Assembly (NCBI GenBank): GCA_035293765.1
Contig: DATGMF010000029.1
Location: forward strand, 1-64,000
Reading direction: 5' to 3'
DNA length: 64,000 nt
Source: DASRHT01 sp035293765
GTDB lineage: Bacteria > Chloroflexota > Ktedonobacteria > Ktedonobacterales > Ktedonobacteraceae
Shown: positions 60,331-64,000 of the stretch, in pieces
Numbering within the stretch: the first letter of the stretch is position 1
Layout: every line of letters starts with the position of its first letter
Translations under genes and position numbers: made by a program
Notes under the pieces: generated by a model
The model's input: the letters and a program-made list of their open reading frames with translations, nothing else
What the model was told of the DNA's origin: nothing
Databases searched by the model: none

Positions 60331-61704
60331 TCACACTGGATGCCATACGCGCACGTTGCCATCCTGGTAGCTGCTGGCGATAAGCGCGCTATCGGGTGAC
60401 CAGGCAGTGGACCATGCTTGCTGGTCATGGGCTGCGTAGGTGTAGATGTTGTGGCTGCTATTGGCATCCCATAGCTTCACCTGTTGATCGGCGCTGCTAG
60501 AGGCAATGCGTGTACTATCAGGCGACCATGCCACCGACGTAATCATCCCTGTATGTCCGCGATAGGTATGTAGAGTGCTGGCGGTGTTCCATACCTGGAC
60601 AGTACGATCCATGCTGCCAGAGACGATCTTGCTATTATCGGGAGCCCAGTCAACGGCGGTAACCTTATCGGTATGCCCCTTATAGGTAAAAGGATTGGCG
60701 CCAGTCAGGCCATCCCAGAGCTGGACTGTGCCATCCCAGGAGCCGGAAGCGATGCGCCCATTGGAGGCCCACGCGACGCTGTAGATGGCATCCGTGTGGC
60801 CGGTATAAGTATAGACGTTGTTGCCGGTGCGCACATCCCATACCCGCACCGTTTTATCCTTGCTCGCCGACGCCACATAGTAGCCGTCGTATGACCAGCA
60901 TACCGACCAGACGACATCGGTATGCTGGCCGATCATGCGCCGCGTTCCCGTTAAAGCGTCCCAGACCTGTACGGTAAAGTCGTTGCCGCCAGAGGCAACG
61001 TACTGGCCGCCGCGGTTCCAGGCAACGGATTGGACATCCTGAGAATGTCCGGTATAAGTGAAGATGCGTCGGTGCGTCTTAAAATTCCAGATGTGGACCT
61101 GGAGATCGCCACTGCCGGATGCCAGCAGCACGCCACCGGGGGACCAGGCGACCGAGCCGACGGAACCTCTATGACCGCGATAGATGTAAACGGTCCCGGG
61201 GACTGTAGTCGTGGCGGGCGTCGTATTTGTCGTGGCAGGCGTTGTGTTTGCGTTCGTTGGAGCTGTTCCCGTACCAGCAGGGTTATTGGCTGTGGTGGTC
61301 GATGTCCCGGTGAGCCGCGTTGAGTTTCCGCCTGAAGTGATACCAGTTGGGCCTTGTTGAGAGAGTAGCTTCCAACCAATGCCGCCTCCCGCCGCCATCA
61401 GCGCGATGGTTGTCAGGGTGATCAGGGCGGTGCGGCGCGATGTTGGGCGTTCTGGCTGTGGTGGTCTGGCAGCCGGAAAAGGCGGCGTGATCGGGTTAGC
61501 GACGGGCGCCGGTTGGTATTGAGGAGCAGTGGCTGTGGCACTTGAATAAATTGTCGGCTCCTCATTTGCATGTGCAGGTGTTAGAGGACTGATAATCGTT
61601 CGTTCCTGGGGACTCTCTATAGTGTTATAAGTGCCGCAGTTGCCACAAAATGGTCCATCGGCCTGAAGCTGCTCTCCGCAATTTCTGCAAAAACCTGGCT
61701 GCAT
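60331..61704 (-). CDS. Zinc-ribbon, single-pass membrane WD40 repeat protein
   Basis: 457 residues from the ATG at 61704 (AGAGGAAC upstream). N-terminal zinc ribbon CRNCG...CGNCG (about 6-25), a Pro-rich linker, one membrane segment (about 92-112), a Thr/Asn/Pro-rich spacer (about 120-175) and then seven WD40 repeats (about 177-457), each with GH and WD-type ends such as YTGHTDAIYSVAW and VRVWD. The repeats lie outside the cell if the ribbon is cytosolic. WD40 propellers serve protein binding; the partner is unknown. Confidence 0.88.
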   Translation of the reverse strand: MQPGFCRNCGEQLQADGPFCGNCGTYNTIESPQERTIISPLTPAHANEEPTIYSSATATAPQYQPAPVANPITPPFPAARPPQPERPTSRRTALITLTTIALMAAGGGIGWKLLSQQGPTGITSGGNSTRLTGTSTTTANNPAGTGTAPTNANTTPATTNTTPATTTVPGTVYIYRGHRGSVGSVAWSPGGVLLASGSGDLQVHIWNFKTHRRIFTYTGHSQDVQSVAWNRGGQYVASGGNDFTVQVWDALTGTRRMIGQHTDVVWSVCWSYDGYYVASASKDKTVRVWDVRTGNNVYTYTGHTDAIYSVAWASNGRIASGSWDGTVQLWDGLTGANPFTYKGHTDKVTAVDWAPDNSKIVSGSMDRTVQVWNTASTLHTYRGHTGMITSVAWSPDSTRIASSSADQQVKLWDANSSHNIYTYAAHDQQAWSTAWSPDSALIASSYQDGNVRVWHPV

Positions 61705-61854
61705 CGCTGTTCCTCTCTTTATTTTCATCTGCCCGTGCAGGCAACTGCTTCCCTCTCTACCTCTTGCTATGAATTGTACCCGAGCTTAGTTCACTAATAA
61801 AGGTACGATTTCACAAAATAAGAGAGAACTTTGCCAATATATTTGCTATGAGCG

Positions 61855-61883
61855 TTGACATTGTGATGGGCAGGCGGTATAGT
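61855..61883 (+). promoter_or_regulatory. Sigma-70 promoter of the M-box/transporter transcript
   Basis: TTGACA at 61855-61860, spacer of exactly 17 bp, TATAGT at 61878-61883. It places the transcript start at about 61890, just ahead of the M-box. Confidence 0.8.
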
Positions 61884-61908
61884 AGGAACAACAATTGAAT
61901 GACGCCCG

Positions 61909-62131
61909 GTCTAACCTCGTTAGGTGAGGCGGCTGTAGAAACACAGGCCACTGATCAGAAACGTCGAGAGACGCCAACGATCAGGCCAGGTCTCGTCGGC
62001 ACAAGGCGGGACCCGAAGTGGCTGGATAGCGGAAGCTGTCCTACGTTGTACAGTGCCAAAGCTCAACTAGAGGGGGAAATGCAGCTTGCCATGTCTTATA
62101 CCCCCTCATAATCGTTGAGGGGCATTTTTAT
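61909..62131 (+). promoter_or_regulatory. M-box (ykoK) magnesium riboswitch with terminator
   Basis: The conserved core of the M-box is plain: TCGTTAGGTGAGGC (61917-61930), ACACAGGCC, CAGAAACGTCGAGAGACGCC (about 61957-61977) and, later, CCGAAGTGGCTGGATAGC. The 3' end holds an intrinsic terminator: CCCCTCA (62102-62108), TGAGGGG (62116-62122), then CATTTTTATT. With magnesium bound, the terminator should form and stop transcription before the transporter. Located directly upstream of an Nramp-related magnesium transporter gene. Confidence 0.93.
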
Positions 62132-62163
62132 TGGCTTGCTGCCCCGGACAAGGAGGTGGTCAT

Positions 62164-63465
62164 ATGAACAAGATGGAAAAGGCGCTGGTGACGCGACAGA
62201 AAAAGGTGCGCCGCGTCTGGATGCGTCAGCTACTACTCATGCTCTCGGTGATTGGGCCTGGCCTTATCACCGCTAATGTTGATAATGATGCTACCGGTAT
62301 CACCGGCTACTCGTTAGCGGGTGCGCAATACGGCTATGGCCTGCTCTGGGCTGTTGTGCTGGTGACGATCAGCCTTGCCGTGGTGCAGGAAATGGTAGCG
62401 CGGATGGGCGTGATTACCGGGAAGGGACTCTCCGACCTGATCCGCGAGCGTTTCGGCGTGCGCATCACCTTCTGGAGCATGCTGCTGCTGCTGGTTGCCA
62501 ATATCGCCACGACCGTCGCTGAGTTTGCCGGTATCGCCGGCGCGATGGACATTTTTGGCGTCAGCGCCTTTATTGCTGTTCCCATTGCCGCGATTGTCGT
62601 CTGGGTCCTGGTGATTCGCGGCAATTATAAATACGTTGAGCGCGTTTTACTGGCATTATGTATCGTTTACATCAGCTATGTCTTTAGCGGTTTCCTGGTC
62701 CACCCTGATTGGGCGCAGGTCTTCCGCGAAACGGTCAATCCTCCTTTAAGCCTGAATCAGGGTTACCTGCTAACCCTTGTCGCGGTAATTGGCACCACCA
62801 TTGCGCCCTGGATGCAGTTCTACCAGCAGTCGGCCATCGCGGATAAGCAGATCGCGCCCGCTCATTTGCGCTATGAGCAGATCGATACCTATGTTGGAGC
62901 CTTTTTAACGGATTTTGTGGCCTTCTTTATCGTCGTTGCCACCGGAGCCACGCTCTTTGTGCATCACATCGCGATCAACGAGGCCAAAGATGCTGCCATT
63001 GCTCTTGAGCCACTGGTAGGCGGCAATGGGCAGATCGCCAAGATCCTCTTCGGGGTCGGATTGCTGAACGCCTCTCTCATGGCAGCCAGCGTCTTGCCGC
63101 TCTCGACGGCCTACTCGATTGCAGAGGCTTTTGGCTGGGAGCGCGGAGTAGGGCGCACCTTTAAAGAAGCCCCCCAGTTTCTTACCCTGTATACATTTGT
63201 GATCGTGATGGGCGTGGGGATAACGCTGCTTGTGCCCAAAGATCGCCTGGTATTTGTGCTCAACCTGCCCAACGTCGTCGGTGGCATGCTTTTGCCGCTC
63301 GTGCTGGTGCTCATGATCATTCTCTGCAATGATCGCCGCCTGATGGGCCGTTACGTGAATGGACGTATCCTCAACGTCATTGCCTGGTTTACCACCATCG
63401 CTATGACTGTGTTGACGCTGTTAATCGTGCTGAATACGCTTTTCCCCAATCTCTTTGGAGGATAA
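62164..63465 (+). CDS. Nramp-related divalent metal (magnesium) transporter
   Basis: 433 residues from the ATG at 62164 (AAGGAGGTGG upstream). About 11 membrane helices. Helix 1 has NVDNDATG in place of the manganese/iron motif DPGN, and helix 6 has APWMQFYQQS in place of the usual MPH; both changes mark the Nramp-related magnesium transporter (NRMT) clade, which lacks the metal-binding Met of true Nramp. Control by the M-box riboswitch agrees with magnesium as substrate. Confidence 0.9.
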   Translation: MNKMEKALVTRQKKVRRVWMRQLLLMLSVIGPGLITANVDNDATGITGYSLAGAQYGYGLLWAVVLVTISLAVVQEMVARMGVITGKGLSDLIRERFGVRITFWSMLLLLVANIATTVAEFAGIAGAMDIFGVSAFIAVPIAAIVVWVLVIRGNYKYVERVLLALCIVYISYVFSGFLVHPDWAQVFRETVNPPLSLNQGYLLTLVAVIGTTIAPWMQFYQQSAIADKQIAPAHLRYEQIDTYVGAFLTDFVAFFIVVATGATLFVHHIAINEAKDAAIALEPLVGGNGQIAKILFGVGLLNASLMAASVLPLSTAYSIAEAFGWERGVGRTFKEAPQFLTLYTFVIVMGVGITLLVPKDRLVFVLNLPNVVGGMLLPLVLVLMIILCNDRRLMGRYVNGRILNVIAWFTTIAMTVLTLLIVLNTLFPNLFGG

Positions 63466-63597
63466 GTAATCGCAGCACTAGCTATACGTCAAGAAATATC
63501 GTAAAATAGGTATCAAGCGTTGGCAACTGTAACGTGAGTTCGTAATTAATTTTGAGGGCCAGACGGCCTTCGTCCTATCATCGTGTCTTTTGTTCTG

Positions 63598-63640
63598 CGA
63601 CATGCGCGAGGGATGATTGTATTCCCGCATGTCTTTTCGC
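63598..63640 (+). terminator. Hairpin with T run after the transporter
   Basis: GACATGCG pairs with CGCATGTC (with an inner GGGA/TTCCC extension), followed by TTTTCGCC. It lies 130 nt past the transporter stop and before the next gene; probable terminator. Confidence 0.5.
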
Positions 63641-63701
63641 CCCATCAACATTGAAATGTGTCGATTAATGGATGTTTGACATCAAATGGAGGTGCTGGAT
63701 T

Positions 63702-64000
63702 ATGCTGCAATCGCTGCAAAGCCAGATCCCGGCGGTTTTCCCCAGGCGAAAGGTGTGGGCCCCCTTTATCGCTATTTTGCTTGCATGTATGTTTATTCTT
63801 GCTGCCTGTGGCGGCCAGACCGCCCCCGGCAGCGGCCAATCCACGGGTGTAAAGAGGGGTGGTACGATTGTCGAAGGTTTGTCTGCGGAGCCAGCGTCGA
63901 TGGACCCGCTGACCTCGGCGTCACTTTATGATGCTGATGTGATGGCGAACATGTACGATTCCCTCCTAATGTATGATACCAATAGCAAGATTCAGCCCGA
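63702..64000 (+). CDS. Partial ABC transporter substrate-binding lipoprotein (peptide family)
   Basis: Open from the ATG at 63702 (TGGAGG about 9 nt upstream) to the window end, 99 codons. A signal peptide with lipobox LAAC (about 33-36) is followed by a Gly/Ser linker and the start of a family 5 (oligopeptide/nickel-type) solute-binding domain: KRGGTIVEGLSAEPASMDPL, then the helix DADVMANMYDSLLMYD. The 3' end is outside the window. Confidence 0.85.
   Translation, partial: MLQSLQSQIPAVFPRRKVWAPFIAILLACMFILAACGGQTAPGSGQSTGVKRGGTIVEGLSAEPASMDPLTSASLYDADVMANMYDSLLMYDTNSKIQP

Noticed and set aside
1..64000. tRNA, rRNA, tmRNA, insertion sequence transposases and replication origin
   Set aside because: No characteristic sequence or protein for any of these was noticed when reading both strands; small RNAs could still be missed without a model search.

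Overview
ORGANISM. The window (about 53 % G+C by eye) looks like a chromosome of a Chloroflexota bacterium of the class Ktedonobacteria. This is inferred from gene-family content: an ECF sigma/anti-sigma pair, XRE-TPR regulators, S53 peptidase, duplicated YbjQ-type proteins and many lineage-restricted small proteins. No rRNA, tRNA, insertion sequence or CRISPR array was seen. LAYOUT. (1) 1-1640, minus strand: five short tightly packed genes, the leftmost cut by the window edge, several with one membrane segment; they resemble accessory-element cargo. (2) 2067-3893: an HTH protein and a zinc alcohol dehydrogenase. (3) 3890-14621, minus strand: a complete type III-D-like CRISPR effector operon in the order cas10, csm3-like, csx10, two small helical proteins, two more csm3-like genes, csx19, a fourth RAMP, a CARF effector and cas6. 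Most junctions are ATGA/TGATG overlaps or gaps of a few bases. There is no cas1, cas2 or array. Cas10 has no HD nuclease but keeps GGDD, so the expected output is cyclic oligoadenylate signalling to the CARF protein, whose C-terminus looks RelE-like. (4) 14872-22251: response regulator, ArsR repressor, a DNA-binding-domain/histidine-kinase fusion with a degenerate H-box, S53 peptidase, pyruvate phosphate dikinase and a HEPN protein. (5) 22556-26691: a single-chain type ISP-like restriction-modification enzyme without a helicase, an XRE-TPR pseudogene and cutA. (6) 26998-34647: stress protein, ECF sigma/anti-sigma pair, FmdB zinc ribbon, formamidase, urea-type transporter, thiolase. (7) 34715-42445, minus strand: a five-gene MoxR ATPase / VWA / DUF5682 / DUF5691 / SWIM cassette. 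(8) 42673-49461: Hsp20, arylamine N-acetyltransferase, two FluC fluoride channels behind a fluoride riboswitch, SMP-30 lactonase, redoxins, xylulokinase. (9) 49502-53689: a MarR/membrane-protein operon with a promoter sandwiched between two operator palindromes, an XRE-TPR regulator with two divergent small genes, endonuclease III. (10) 53892-56197: an operon of two double-domain YbjQ-like proteins and one partner. (11) 56620-64000: winged-helix/globin fusion, unknown protein, lipoprotein phosphoesterase, zinc-ribbon WD40 protein, an Nramp-related magnesium transporter behind an M-box riboswitch, and the start of a peptide-binding lipoprotein. REPEATS. A 25-nt near-palindromic repeat occurs three times: two inverted copies flank the sigma/anti-sigma genes and one lies in frame inside the DUF5682 gene. 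Two further MITE-like inverted-repeat elements are at 53711-53810 and 58291-58389. MOST NOTABLE. The array-less III-D operon with a putative CARF-RelE toxin and mixed active/inactive Cas7 subunits; the MoxR-VWA cassette; the YbjQ trio; the winged-helix/globin fusion; and two metal/halide riboswitch-transporter pairs.
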